Assembly: GCF_000287675.1 (NCBI RefSeq) | Contig: NZ_ALJL01000038.1 | Span: 1 to 64,000, forward strand | Direction of reading: 5' to 3' | DNA: 64,000 bases | Origin: Lachnoanaerobaculum sp. ICM7 | Lineage (GTDB): Bacteria > Bacillota > Clostridia > Lachnospirales > Lachnospiraceae | Part shown: positions 11,101 through 19,012 of the stretch, piece by piece | Layout: each line of letters starts with the position of its first letter | Position numbering within the stretch: the first letter of the stretch is position 1 | Notes under the pieces: generated by a model | What the model was told of the DNA's origin: nothing | Seen by the model: the letters and a program-made list of their open reading frames with translations, nothing else | Database searches by the model: none | Translations under genes and position numbers: made by a program

Positions 11101-11461
11101 TGGAAGAGATCAGGATATTATTATAAGGCCTACAGCTACACCATCTATTGCGACACCTTCAAATATAAATAGAGGTGGATCTTCAGGTGGAAATTCTGTA
11201 GTGAGACCGGGTAAGACTGTAACAGTAAATGATATAAACTCAAAGGGAGGAGTTACTACTCCGGAGCCTGTTATAGACAAGCCTGTTATTAATACAGATA
11301 AGACCGATACAAAGAAGATAGGATTTGATAAGAATCAAAGAAAGGCTTTGGCTGTACCGAAAACAGCTGATGAAAGAGATGTAAGAGGATATATGTTTAT
11401 TCTTATGAGCTCAATTGCAGCGGCAATGGTACTTGCATTAAAGAAAAAAGAAGAAAGATAA
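5153..11461 (+). CDS. Giant secreted adhesin with 11 MucBP repeats (2102 aa), VPKTAD sorting signal
   Basis: ATG at 5153 has an AAGGAGG site 6 nt upstream. The signal peptide is residues 1-30 (RKR start, TAYA end). The N-terminal ~940 residues parallel the 480-4817 protein throughout, including the PPAL/VDDPDIL start and an LELILTKRSKR segment. One SdrD/Cna-B-like domain begins at ~946. Eleven MucBP units follow from ~1084 to ~1918, most joined by a YKRKDAGN-type linker; early units start VHHYE, later ones VYVDDEGN or IEHLDENGN. A Pro/Asn-rich stalk (~1921-1980), the RPTATPSIATPSN module, VPKTADERD (~2068), a hydrophobic helix and KKKEER end the protein. Wall attachment and mucin or glycan binding are inferred from MucBP family knowledge. 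The near-repeated DNA could allow changes in repeat number. Confidence 0.88.
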   Translation: MKQFRKRFLAFVLSFIMILLSMGDMFTAYAGPPALKDDPDILSNVTYDAVAIAARGNSDYYVGEEVPFYANITMSSATRSLPGAYSKLYLPKAVFANVGTSNISTWINRPDSNYLDIDSTSNSEYHVVTMKYRSLAGGTTQTVPFKAQIKEHALANNENYVIPWQVYDANDTLLESTNNTFTAKTYPIGYTSETYNYTRYYSFLQGSSDLQNNTTLSNDFSAQIDFYSYRTDWPAAGTFHGTTNKNIGADRRKTRVSIKIPANASLDTANTYNAGWQYNAATSTLWKDILYSSYGASSNYTYVKFNNQPVGTNAAPVTVEFPITWQYVNDDGSLDAASLEKSKAFIQFTSYPGTPPTDNGLNFSKSTNSPWVILLGAQDTSVHSYTMSAGWSWSSGNPSQYPALGTYHHTIKTIEDTPEVDMDFISYTIKYSNNTGYVMGSTGPTSYESVPVLSSAQQAALSQNKLIGTKADGSTEIIATNVSITAASTEVTLPAPKHYKKIELKFDNPIEIQAPGNAIYLTYKFRLEQGAYNNVKAQLAPKPNNASSYVETYNKATLYGDTATTLTGRDYARWTKEYVYESDHYTQNRNLGTKYIDEIVQVNDDIRYYYNLGDGGRDLKNPKYYVLVDPGFEYQSIDVSASYTPEITPAVLSNYRVEYNFKNTGKTAYIWDLPDINIPAGNSSTKYINIYPKFKFTRNVTAGPGTIDTYFEWDNNEEAPAATRVPGLYADTLDLDNDGNTTEKFSSKKENYIYSPPLELILTKRSKRADAAAVQYSSITTPDSEQVVDYQLNIFNNSITAVSGFTFFDILPHVGDKSIAPDQRGNYADRGSTYKVTLTGPVDTHPNYIFEYSTTPVTEGNIAANYTGATWTSTVTDWSAVTMFRAKMKPGYSLGSHNTDTITFKAKMPDTVPLDTTDKAVNTFAGFSGDSYTGAFEALANTVVPKKYKISGKIYYDIPPVGGTGNGTYLTADGDAPAIGRTVALYKSDGTPVIGADGNPVTTSADNNGDYSFDNIARQGTYKVVVTPGVGDTLSGIHVTSTSLIVGNDFNNGTLAGNPVFEASVTVTPSNDKKTANAALEATNSTLKIKYVDTAGNPIPLDDGSGNVADTDSVQAFRSAYTVTPQTTLTGVTNFEYLEPDLTNGRPLTGTLNPGQNVVILKYKRKTAGDITVHHYEVGQNTELYTSAGAAAPSAESFSGAEKLGLTENLTNKAADITNFEYASIDVSGASSPTAPTSTGATTLTYKVAPQTVTYFYKRKDAANITVHHYEDGTTTELYKPAGASAPAAVTISGTGKLGLTEDLTNKAADIPNYDYVGVDVSAAVSATAPGASGETTLTHGNTAQTVIYKYKRKDAGDVIVHHYEQGTTTQLVPDMTLGGTGKLGLPYTTNTQTIPNFTVVTVPTNQNGTFQTGNQTVTYYYKRNDAGNVLVHHYENGTTNQVSADENLSGAGKIGLTYTTSPVTVANFTVVNATPTDHSGNYPATGTVVVTYYYTRNDAGNVIVKHLEQGSGTQLDTDDVLNGAGKLGLPYTTSEKNIATYELVAQPVNKNGTFATGTQTVIYEYRRMVAGDVTTVYVDDEGNQIDTPDVQSGIGKLGLPYTTSAKTIPNFTLVSTPLNATGIFVTGPQTVTYVYRRSDAGNVTVYHKSKYDNSDLSAPTVLDGTRKLGLPYTTSPETYSDYEIDTVPANATGTFASGAQTVTYLYKRKTAAGVRVNYLDNHGNSIETPDDITGTENVGLPYTTSPKTIPYYDLIIVPTNANGVFTVAPITVDYIYKRQDAGNVVIEHLDENGNVPLETPEVLDGTEKLGMPYTSSVKSFDNFDVISVPTNANGTFVSGSQTVTYVYRRKDAGNVIARYLNTAGLPIESDEVLDGTRSLGLPYATTEKAIAGYSLYLIQGANTGIFTTGEIVVTYIYRKDPSAIIIPGPLTPVTPVNPSVINPVTPSVINPSIPVNPSNINPSTPVNPNPSRIATPSQINIPGRDQDIIIRPTATPSIATPSNINRGGSSGGNSVVRPGKTVTVNDINSKGGVTTPEPVIDKPVINTDKTDTKKIGFDKNQRKALAVPKTADERDVRGYMFILMSSIAAAMVLALKKKEER

Positions 11462-11465
11462 ATTT

Positions 11466-11495
11466 CACCCTCCGGAATTTGCCGGGGGGCTTTTT
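11466..11495 (+). terminator. Rho-independent terminator
   Basis: Stem CCCTCCGG (11468-11475) with CCGGGGGG (11482-11489), one T-G pair, loop AATTTG, then C and five T. It separates the adhesin gene from the toxin-antitoxin operon. Confidence 0.88.
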
Positions 11496-11508
11496 GATAT
11501 TTAAATTA

Positions 11509-11537
11509 TTGACATTGTAAATAAAAATATATAAAAT
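11509..11537 (+). promoter_or_regulatory. Promoter of the RelB-YoeB operon
   Basis: Perfect TTGACA (11509-11514), 17-nt spacer, TAAAAT (11532-11537). An AAAAAGGAG ribosome site follows, then the antitoxin ATG at 11561. Confidence 0.75.
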
Positions 11538-11560
11538 AATATAAAAAAGGAGTAAATATT

Positions 11561-11824
11561 ATGGCACAGACGAATGTAAATATACGTATGGATGAAGAAC
11601 TGAAAAAGCAATTTGATTCATTTTGTTCAGATATCGGAATGAGTATGACGACAGCATTTTGTGTATTTGCAAAAAAAGCTGTTAGAGAGAGAAGAATTCC
11701 CTTTGAAATCACAGCGGATAATGATCCTTTCTACAGCTCGGAAAATATATCCAGATTAAAAAGATCAATTGCTGAAATGGAGAGGACAGGCGGTACAATA
11801 CATGAGGTAAATCTGGATGATTAA
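11561..11824 (+). CDS. RelB/DinJ-family antitoxin
   Basis: 87 aa. The N-terminal half (VNIRMDEELKKQFDSFCSDI, then GMSMTTAFCVFAKKAV) is the ribbon-helix-helix fold of RelB/DinJ antitoxins, which bind DNA as dimers and repress their own operon. The C-terminal half (~48-87, NDPFYSSENISRLKRSI onward) is the usual toxin-binding tail. A strong promoter and ribosome site precede it, and the toxin gene overlaps its end by 8 nt, so the two are translationally coupled. RelB/DinJ antitoxins more often pair with RelE or YafQ toxins; here the partner is YoeB-like. Confidence 0.9.
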   Translation: MAQTNVNIRMDEELKKQFDSFCSDIGMSMTTAFCVFAKKAVRERRIPFEITADNDPFYSSENISRLKRSIAEMERTGGTIHEVNLDD

Positions 11825-12080
11825 ATCATGGACAGATGAGGCATGGGAAGATTTTGAATATTGGACAAGACAAGATAAGAAGACATTGAAGAGAATATTA
11901 CAGTTACTAAAAGATATAGACAGAAATGGGTATGATGGAATAGGAAAGCCAGAGAGACTTTCCGGCGAATTGTCGAATTATTGGAGTAGACGTATTGATG
12001 ACTGTAACAGATTGGTATACAGAATAGATGGAAATATTGTAAGAATAGTACAATGTGGATCTCATTATAGAGATAAATAA
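11817..12080 (+). CDS. Txe/YoeB-family mRNA interferase toxin
   Basis: 87 aa, the family's usual size. The pattern WTDEAWEDFEYW, DKKTLKRILQLLKDI, GIGKPERLSGELSNYWSRRI and RLVYRI matches YoeB along its length. Compared from memory with E. coli YoeB, Glu46, Arg65, His83 and Tyr84 fall at identical positions, so the catalytic set appears intact. YoeB enzymes cut mRNA on the ribosome. It starts inside the antitoxin gene (8-nt overlap). The pair lies between two giant adhesin genes and may help keep this region in the chromosome, but no mobile-element ends are visible. Confidence 0.93.
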   Translation: MIKSWTDEAWEDFEYWTRQDKKTLKRILQLLKDIDRNGYDGIGKPERLSGELSNYWSRRIDDCNRLVYRIDGNIVRIVQCGSHYRDK

Positions 12081-12081
12081 A

Positions 12082-12107
12082 AGCCGGACTATAGTGTCGG
12101 GCTTTTT
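12082..12107 (+). terminator. Probable terminator of the toxin-antitoxin operon
   Basis: AGCC (12082-12085) pairs with GGCT (12100-12103), extended imperfectly inward with a bulged G, followed by a T-run. The stem is weaker than its neighbours. Confidence 0.6.
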
Positions 12108-12150
12108 ACATTAAAAGACAACTGTTGAAAAGATATTGTAAGAATTTAAC

Positions 12151-12177
12151 TATAGTAATTATTCCTAGATTACTATA
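12151..12177. promoter_or_regulatory. Perfect 9-bp inverted repeat, likely operator
   Basis: TATAGTAAT (12151-12159) and ATTACTATA (12169-12177) are perfect inverted copies 9 nt apart, ~95 nt upstream of the 2184-aa adhesin gene. The ATAGTAA/TTACTAT core recurs as an inverted repeat at 59753-59771 ahead of the related adhesin at 59797. This suggests one regulator for both genes. I cannot place -35/-10 boxes here with confidence. Confidence 0.5.
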
Positions 12178-12271
12178 AAATGTAAAAGGATAATGATGTT
12201 AAAATTTTGCTTGTTTTGTATACGGCAAATAATAACATTTTTTATATACATAATTTTATTACGGAGGAAAT

Positions 12272-15200
12272 ATGGGAAAAAAATCACTGCATTATTTTTT
12301 ATTACTGATTTTTTCAATATTGCTGTCGGTGTTTGCCCCGCCGGGGAAAGCATATGCTACAGGCGCCGGCGGTAGTGCGATAACTACGGATGTTAGGTAC
12401 GGTTTATCCGGGCAGACGTCATCTTTAGTTGCACAAAAGGAGTCATACTATGTTACAAATACACTTTCCGGAGCGGTATCTACACTGTACAATCCGTTTT
12501 CATATGTGTATTTTGACAAGAGTATATTTTCACCCCCTGTTGTCAGTGACGTTACCTTGGCATCAGGTGCAAGCAGTGTAAATATTATATATTCAGATCC
12601 GAACTATTATATTGTAAAGATAAATTATTCCAGACTGGATACAGGATATGCGGCAATACCGATAAAGGCTACGCTGAAGAATTCGGCAGTGCAAAACGGT
12701 GAGACTTTCCATATTCCGGTAAAGCTTTTTGAAGCGGGTAAAAATCCCGCTACAGATGCGCCTCTGGCAAGTTCAAACGATCAGTTTGTTGCAAAGGCAT
12801 ATCCGGTCGGAATTATGTCAGCAGACACATCGACAGTTGCAAATAACAACAGAAAAAGCGAATACATATCGGATGATGCAACCAATGCCACGAATGACCG
12901 ACTGTCGACAGACTTTGTATCAAGTTTGTTCGGATACGGTTACAGCGGTCCTGCAAATACAGCCAACGGCGGTGTATCACAAGTACCGTCAGGTACCGGT
13001 GCGGGTATGGATAAGAGAAAAGTCGAGTTTAAGATTACTCTTCCGGCTACCGCAGTATGGGATTCTTCACTTCCAAACAACTCGAACTGGACATATAACA
13101 GTACGGACAGAACTATCACACAGATAGTGGACAGAGGGTTGGCAACAGTAGTACAGCCACCTTTTTCGCTTAAGTGGGACGGAAATCAACCTGTTACTTT
13201 AGCTCCTACATGGACGAAAATAATTATGCAACAGGTCACTACATTGGTAAATGATGACGGAACTTTAGATAACTCTACAAGAAGAAGCGGTGAGTTGTAC
13301 TATCATGTTTCATATGTCAGAAGAATTCGTATAAGGAAGTCATTACTCGGAGATAAGGGAAATCTTGTACCGAGGGATGCAGACTATAAATATAACTATT
13401 TGGTAAGTGTCGATCAGTTCGGTGGTACAAGACCGCAGACTGCAAGCAGTGTTACATTCAGAATGATAGAGGATGAACCGCAGGCAAGAAGCCTTCTTAC
13501 AGGATATGAGCTTAGAGTAAGACCGGAAAGATTTACTGCGACAGAACTTGTAAAGCTTTCACACAATAAGCTGATAGGCTCCGACAACGGAACCACATGG
13601 ACTACTATCGCTACAAATATTACACCTGTTCAGGTGAGTAATGCCGCAGACTACAGAGCAAACTCTGTATCTACCACATTGGCCACACCGCCGGAGTACA
13701 GGTATTTCAGACTTGTCTTTGATGATGATATAACCATCTCACAGTTTGAAGAGGATGCAGTAGGTTTTATAGTTCAGACACAGCTTACACCTGCCACACA
13801 TACAGCTTACATCAACGATTTGAATGCGCATGTCAATGATGTATATTGGAAGCTTGTCAGAAATTTCGGTAGAGTAAGAAATGCAGCCGGTCAGGAACTG
13901 GGTTATTCATTGGCGGATGCATATTTAAGAAATCCGTATGCAAGTATGCACCTTCAAAATATCGGAATGAGTATAAACGGCACCTCCGCTACAAGTACCG
14001 TAAGTGTCGGAGGAACTATAAAAATAACACCACGTATTTGGTATAACAGTATACTTTGGGACCCAAGAGCTGCCGTAAATCCTAAGATGGTAGTTGTAGT
14101 CGATTCGGACCTTGCGTTTGACAGTGTGCAGCCGCAGATGAATGCCAATTTATTTACTGTTAATCCTACTCCTACGGTTATACCTAATTATAAAGGTAAT
14201 GTAGGAAAGACAGCGTACGAGTTTGAACTTACAGGACTGACATTCCCGGGTTCTACAGTTCCGGGTTACGGAAACTATACACAGAACAGAATCGATCATT
14301 TAAATTTTTCGTTTAAGCCTACAGCGGGTATGGACGGAGGTCCACATGAGATAAAGGTAATACTCAGCTGGGATAATAACACTACAGCCGCATCAAGCGC
14401 GGCTCCGGGAATTATATATTCTTCAGATACCGCAGACTACCTTGACACATATGATGCCAATAACAACGGCAATACAACAGACAGACTTTCCACATTGACA
14501 TATAACTACACCTTTGTACCGCCACAGGCAATGGTACTCGGAAAGAAAGTAAAACTTTCCACAGACAGTGTATACCAAACAAGTATAAAGGCCGATAAGG
14601 GAGATATCTTAGATTATCAGGTAAGAGTATGGAACAATACCAATGATCCGGTGGAAGATCTTCATGTAATGGATGTTTTCCCATATGCAAATGATAAATT
14701 TATAGTAAAAGACGGCAGCGGAAATTATCTTGACAGAGATTCAAAAATATATCCGAAGGCTATGTCGGGAGTGACTGCCAATAACTCTAAGTTTGATATT
14801 TACTACTCTACAGACGCTCCAAGTGCAACGATAGAGGGAAATATAGGAGCGACATGGTTACCTGCCGCAAGTATTACAGACTGGTCATCAGTTACCATGT
14901 TTAAGGCCGATTTAAAGTCGGGACAGAGTATAACGGCAGGAGAAGAGGTACTCTTTAATTATAAGGTGGAGATGCCTGATACAAAGGATAATCTCGCTAC
15001 AGATACTGCAAATAACTCCGTAGCGTCATGGAGAGGTAATAATATTGACGGTGCAAATGAGTTTACCGACTCAAAGGTAGGTACTCATAAGTATAATATC
15101 GCAACTCATGCCTTCTATGATTTAAATAATAACGGAGTCTATGACAGCACTGATTTAAATATTGCAAACAGACCATATATACTTGTAAAGCTTGATGCAA

Positions 15201-18200
15201 CGGGGAATGAGACAGTGGTTGAATCGGGAACAACAGATTCAAACGGAAATATTTCATTTACAAATAAGCTCAGCAATGCAGGTAATTATAAGCTCTATGT
15301 GGAGAACTTGACCAGTGACAGCTTTGCTTCACCAAATGTGGCAAGTACTGCCACTGTGGTTGGAAATGATTTTACTTCATTTACTACAAAGGCATCTGTA
15401 ATCAAGGCAAATCAGACTCCGGTACCTAATACACCATGGTCAACTGTGGATATAAGCTTAACAATAGATAATCCAAGTGCTATCAAGAACCTTGGACTTA
15501 AGACGGATTTTTATAATCTTACGGTAAAGCATATCAAGGATGAGGACGGAAGCAATCTTGTGCCGGATGTAGTTACAAGAGAGCCGAAAGACACCGCATA
15601 TACAACAGCGGCAATCACTACAGATCCGAATTTTGAAGTGGATACTGCAAATCTTCCTGCAAATGCAAACGGAAGTTATACTGCAGATACAACAGTTACA
15701 TACCATTATTTACGAAGAAATGCAGGAGATGTAACCGTACATCACTACGAAACAGGAAAGACCGATGAACTTTATGCAGTTTCAGCGACAGCAACACCTG
15801 CGGCTGAAGTACTCTCGGGTGCAAGACAGATGGGTAAGCCTTATCAGACTTACAGAAGAGATGTGAGTACGGCGGGAAGCTATCCTATACCTCATTACCA
15901 TCTTGTAGGAACACCTACAGGTCCTGCAAGCGGAACATTTGATGCAACGGCAAAGACCGTTACTTATTTCTATGAAAGAAATGATGCACCGGATGTTACA
16001 ATAAAATATGTAGATATTGATACAGGTGCAAATCTTACAAGACCTGAGAGTCTTGGAAGTACTGTAATGATTAATACTCCTACTGTTCTGTCAGGAACAA
16101 ATAAAGAGGGACTTGCATGGAGCAGCAATGTACTTACTGTAGACAATTATGATTTTGTAAGCAGTACTACTCCTACAAACGGAGTTTTCGGAGACGGAAC
16201 AACCTCTGTAACATATTCCTACAGAAGAAAAAATGCAGGAAATATTACAGTTCATCACTATGAGAAAGGCACAACAACAGAGCTTTATGCTCCGGTAGCG
16301 GGAGGAGCTGTCGGACCGGAAGTTATAAGCGGTACAAATAAGCTTGGACTTACCTATCAGTCACAGGATAGATCGGCGGACATTGCAAATTATCATTTGT
16401 ATCAGTCACCGAATCCTACACAGGTAACATTTACCACAACACCTACAGAGCTGATTTATTACTATGAAAGAGACAGTGCTTCACCGATAATTATTCATTA
16501 TTATGAAGACGGAACTACAAATGAGTTGTATTCACAAACCCCGGGAGGAACACCTGCGGCTGTGACAGTGGACGGAACCAATAAGCTTGGAACTACTTAT
16601 ACTACACAGAGCATGAATATTCCTCATTTCCATCTTGTAAGCTCACCGGCAAATCCGACAGTGACATTTGGAAATGCGCCTGTAGAAGTGGTTTATAAGT
16701 ATAAGAGAGATGATGTGGGAGATGTTAAAGTACATCATCTTGAAGTTGGAACAAACAATATACTCTCACCGGCAGAGGATTTATCCGGAGCGGAGAGATC
16801 GGGACTTACTTATACAACAAGTCCGAAAAACATACCGTATTATACGGTAGTAAATGCAACACCTGCAGGATATACAGGAACTTATCCTGCTACAGGACTT
16901 ACAGAGGTTACATATTATTACAGTAGAAATGATGCCGGAAATGTATTGGTACATCATTTTGAGGTAGGAACAAGCAATTCACTGTTACCTGATGAGATAT
17001 TGTCAGGTGCAGGTAAGGCAGGACTTGCCTATACAACAAATGCAGGTACTGTTGCCAACTTTACAGTAGTAAATGCAACACCAGCAAATAATGCAGGTGT
17101 ATATCCGGCAAACGGAACTACAGTGGTTACATACTACTATAAGAGAGATGATGCCGGAAATGTAACAGTACATCATTTTGAAGTCGGAACAAGCAACTCT
17201 CTTGCGGCAGATGAGAATTTATCGGGAGTAAGTAAAGCCGGACTTTCCTATACGACAAGTCCTGCAAGTATAGCCAACTTTACGGTAGTAAATCCTACAC
17301 CTGCAAATCATATCGGAACATTTACGGTAGGAACAAACTATATTGTTACCTATGAATACAGAAGAGATGACGCTGGAGATGTGACAGTAATGTATACCGA
17401 CAGAGACGGTAATGAACTGGACACAAGAGACATACTGTCAGGAACAAATAAACTTGGTTTGCCATATACTACAGCACCTAAGACTATTGGAAGTCTTGTG
17501 CTTGTAAATTCACCGGCAAATGCAACAGGAGTATTTACGATTGCTCCACAAGTAGTAAATTATGTCTATAAGAGAGATGATGCAGGGGATGTGACAATAT
17601 ATCACAAGTCTGTACATGACGGAAGTGATTTGGTAGCACCTACAGTACTTAGCGGTATCGAAAAGCTTGGACTTGCCTATACAAGCAGTGCGGAAAATAT
17701 CGCAAACTTCGATATAGATACGATGCCTGCAAATGCAACAGGAGTATTTACTCATGGAGCACAGACTGTGACCTACTTGTACAGAAGAAAAGATGCAGGA
17801 GATGTGACTGTAAGATATTTGGATGTTCACGGAAACAGCATAGAAAGTGATGATACAATTTCCGGAGCAAATAAGCTTGGACTTAATTATACAACATCAC
17901 CTAAGGCAATACCTTATTATGATCTTGTGGTAAATCCTGCAAATGCAACAGGAGTATTCACAACATCACCGATAAATGTTGAGTATATCTATAAGCGCCA
18001 GGATGCAGGAAATGTTATTATTGAATATCTGGATGAGAACGGAAACGTTCCGCTTGTTGAGACTACTGTTTTAAACGGTAGTGAGCAAATCGGAGTTCCT
18101 TATACTTCAGAACTTAAGTCATTTGACTATTATGACTTGATTTCAATGCCTGCAAATGCGAATGGAGTATTTAATCCGGGAACACAAAGAGTAACATATA

Positions 18201-18826
18201 TTTATCGCAGACAGGATGCGGGAGATGTAATTGCCCATTATATCAATCCGGCGGGAGTTGCGTTAGATGCAGATGAAGTTTTGGACGGCAGCAGAAAACT
18301 TGGCCTTGCCTACAGTACAAGTGCAAAAGCTATTGCCGGATATCATTTGGAGAGAGTTGAAGGCGCTGAAAGCGGATTGTTCTCAACTGCACAAATAGAG
18401 ATAAACTATGTATATGTTAAAGATCCAAGTGTTATAATCTATCCGGATCCGCTACATCCGGCTACACCAAGCCAGATAAATCGTCCGGGTGACAGAAACA
18501 ATGATATCATTATAAGACCTATAGCTACACCTTCAATAGCCACATCTTCAAACGGAAGAAGAGGCGGATCGGGAGGAAGCTCATCTATAAGACCTACACA
18601 GACAGTTGTAGAGAAAAAAGAAGAAATAAAGGCTGATGCTATAAATGTTGAGCCTGTAAAACCTGAAATTATCATAGAGGATCCGAAAAAGTTTACTGCG
18701 GAGACTGTATCAGACAGACGCCCACTCCCGGTACCTAAGACCTCAGATAATACAGACCTTTTCAAATATATGATATTACTGATATCTTCATGCGGAGCAA
18801 TGCTTTTGGTATTTAAGAAGAGATAG
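12272..18826 (+). CDS. Giant secreted adhesin with 13 MucBP repeats (2184 aa), VPKTSD sorting signal
   Basis: ATG at 12272 follows ACGGAGG. The signal peptide spans residues ~1-30 (KAYAT end). The N-terminal region begins TDVRYGLSGQTSSLV, unlike the two preceding adhesins but like the gene at 59797, so two subfamilies exist. A DUF11-like segment (~765-935) and an SdrD/Cna-B-like domain with a NNNGVYD calcium-loop-like segment (~939-1050) precede 13 MucBP units (~1080-2049); three consecutive units (VHHLEVG, then VHHFEVG twice) are very alike. The stalk is short; a RPIATPSIATSSN module and PVPKTSD, a hydrophobic helix and KKR end the protein. Its tail is the most divergent of the set (one Cys in the helix, no KKKEER). 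A surface adhesion role is inferred. Confidence 0.88.
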   Translation: MGKKSLHYFLLLIFSILLSVFAPPGKAYATGAGGSAITTDVRYGLSGQTSSLVAQKESYYVTNTLSGAVSTLYNPFSYVYFDKSIFSPPVVSDVTLASGASSVNIIYSDPNYYIVKINYSRLDTGYAAIPIKATLKNSAVQNGETFHIPVKLFEAGKNPATDAPLASSNDQFVAKAYPVGIMSADTSTVANNNRKSEYISDDATNATNDRLSTDFVSSLFGYGYSGPANTANGGVSQVPSGTGAGMDKRKVEFKITLPATAVWDSSLPNNSNWTYNSTDRTITQIVDRGLATVVQPPFSLKWDGNQPVTLAPTWTKIIMQQVTTLVNDDGTLDNSTRRSGELYYHVSYVRRIRIRKSLLGDKGNLVPRDADYKYNYLVSVDQFGGTRPQTASSVTFRMIEDEPQARSLLTGYELRVRPERFTATELVKLSHNKLIGSDNGTTWTTIATNITPVQVSNAADYRANSVSTTLATPPEYRYFRLVFDDDITISQFEEDAVGFIVQTQLTPATHTAYINDLNAHVNDVYWKLVRNFGRVRNAAGQELGYSLADAYLRNPYASMHLQNIGMSINGTSATSTVSVGGTIKITPRIWYNSILWDPRAAVNPKMVVVVDSDLAFDSVQPQMNANLFTVNPTPTVIPNYKGNVGKTAYEFELTGLTFPGSTVPGYGNYTQNRIDHLNFSFKPTAGMDGGPHEIKVILSWDNNTTAASSAAPGIIYSSDTADYLDTYDANNNGNTTDRLSTLTYNYTFVPPQAMVLGKKVKLSTDSVYQTSIKADKGDILDYQVRVWNNTNDPVEDLHVMDVFPYANDKFIVKDGSGNYLDRDSKIYPKAMSGVTANNSKFDIYYSTDAPSATIEGNIGATWLPAASITDWSSVTMFKADLKSGQSITAGEEVLFNYKVEMPDTKDNLATDTANNSVASWRGNNIDGANEFTDSKVGTHKYNIATHAFYDLNNNGVYDSTDLNIANRPYILVKLDATGNETVVESGTTDSNGNISFTNKLSNAGNYKLYVENLTSDSFASPNVASTATVVGNDFTSFTTKASVIKANQTPVPNTPWSTVDISLTIDNPSAIKNLGLKTDFYNLTVKHIKDEDGSNLVPDVVTREPKDTAYTTAAITTDPNFEVDTANLPANANGSYTADTTVTYHYLRRNAGDVTVHHYETGKTDELYAVSATATPAAEVLSGARQMGKPYQTYRRDVSTAGSYPIPHYHLVGTPTGPASGTFDATAKTVTYFYERNDAPDVTIKYVDIDTGANLTRPESLGSTVMINTPTVLSGTNKEGLAWSSNVLTVDNYDFVSSTTPTNGVFGDGTTSVTYSYRRKNAGNITVHHYEKGTTTELYAPVAGGAVGPEVISGTNKLGLTYQSQDRSADIANYHLYQSPNPTQVTFTTTPTELIYYYERDSASPIIIHYYEDGTTNELYSQTPGGTPAAVTVDGTNKLGTTYTTQSMNIPHFHLVSSPANPTVTFGNAPVEVVYKYKRDDVGDVKVHHLEVGTNNILSPAEDLSGAERSGLTYTTSPKNIPYYTVVNATPAGYTGTYPATGLTEVTYYYSRNDAGNVLVHHFEVGTSNSLLPDEILSGAGKAGLAYTTNAGTVANFTVVNATPANNAGVYPANGTTVVTYYYKRDDAGNVTVHHFEVGTSNSLAADENLSGVSKAGLSYTTSPASIANFTVVNPTPANHIGTFTVGTNYIVTYEYRRDDAGDVTVMYTDRDGNELDTRDILSGTNKLGLPYTTAPKTIGSLVLVNSPANATGVFTIAPQVVNYVYKRDDAGDVTIYHKSVHDGSDLVAPTVLSGIEKLGLAYTSSAENIANFDIDTMPANATGVFTHGAQTVTYLYRRKDAGDVTVRYLDVHGNSIESDDTISGANKLGLNYTTSPKAIPYYDLVVNPANATGVFTTSPINVEYIYKRQDAGNVIIEYLDENGNVPLVETTVLNGSEQIGVPYTSELKSFDYYDLISMPANANGVFNPGTQRVTYIYRRQDAGDVIAHYINPAGVALDADEVLDGSRKLGLAYSTSAKAIAGYHLERVEGAESGLFSTAQIEINYVYVKDPSVIIYPDPLHPATPSQINRPGDRNNDIIIRPIATPSIATSSNGRRGGSGGSSSIRPTQTVVEKKEEIKADAINVEPVKPEIIIEDPKKFTAETVSDRRPLPVPKTSDNTDLFKYMILLISSCGAMLLVFKKR

Positions 18827-18840
18827 TGACTTGACAAGAA

Positions 18841-18875
18841 GAAAGCCTCGGGAACAGCAACTTCCCGAGGCTTTC
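18841..18875 (+). terminator. Strong hairpin terminator
   Basis: A 14-bp perfect stem (18841-18854 with 18862-18875) contains GCCTCGGG, with a 7-nt loop. The T-run is inside the 3' arm and short, so termination may rest on stem strength. No plus-strand gene follows until 19013. Confidence 0.8.
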
Positions 18876-18977
18876 GCTATGTGTACATATGGTACAAATA
18901 TCTCTTTTTTACAATTAAAGTATAACTACTTAGTGTTGTATAATCAAGAGATGGTTTAATATTTAATTTTTTTTAAA

Positions 18978-19006
18978 ATGACTATTTTATAAAAAAGTGT
19001 TAAACT
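18978..19006 (+). promoter_or_regulatory. Candidate promoter giving a near-leaderless HAD mRNA
   Basis: ATGACT (18978-18983), 17-nt spacer, TAAACT (19001-19006). Transcription would begin about at the ATG (19013). The gene has no Shine-Dalgarno sequence, which fits leaderless translation. Another -10-like TATAAT lies at 18939-18944. Confidence 0.3.
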
Positions 19007-19012
19007 AGCCAT

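Noticed and set aside
12729-13127. 132-codon plus-strand frame within the 2184-aa adhesin
   Set aside because: Second frame of a clear coding region, no ribosome site, no recognisable domain.
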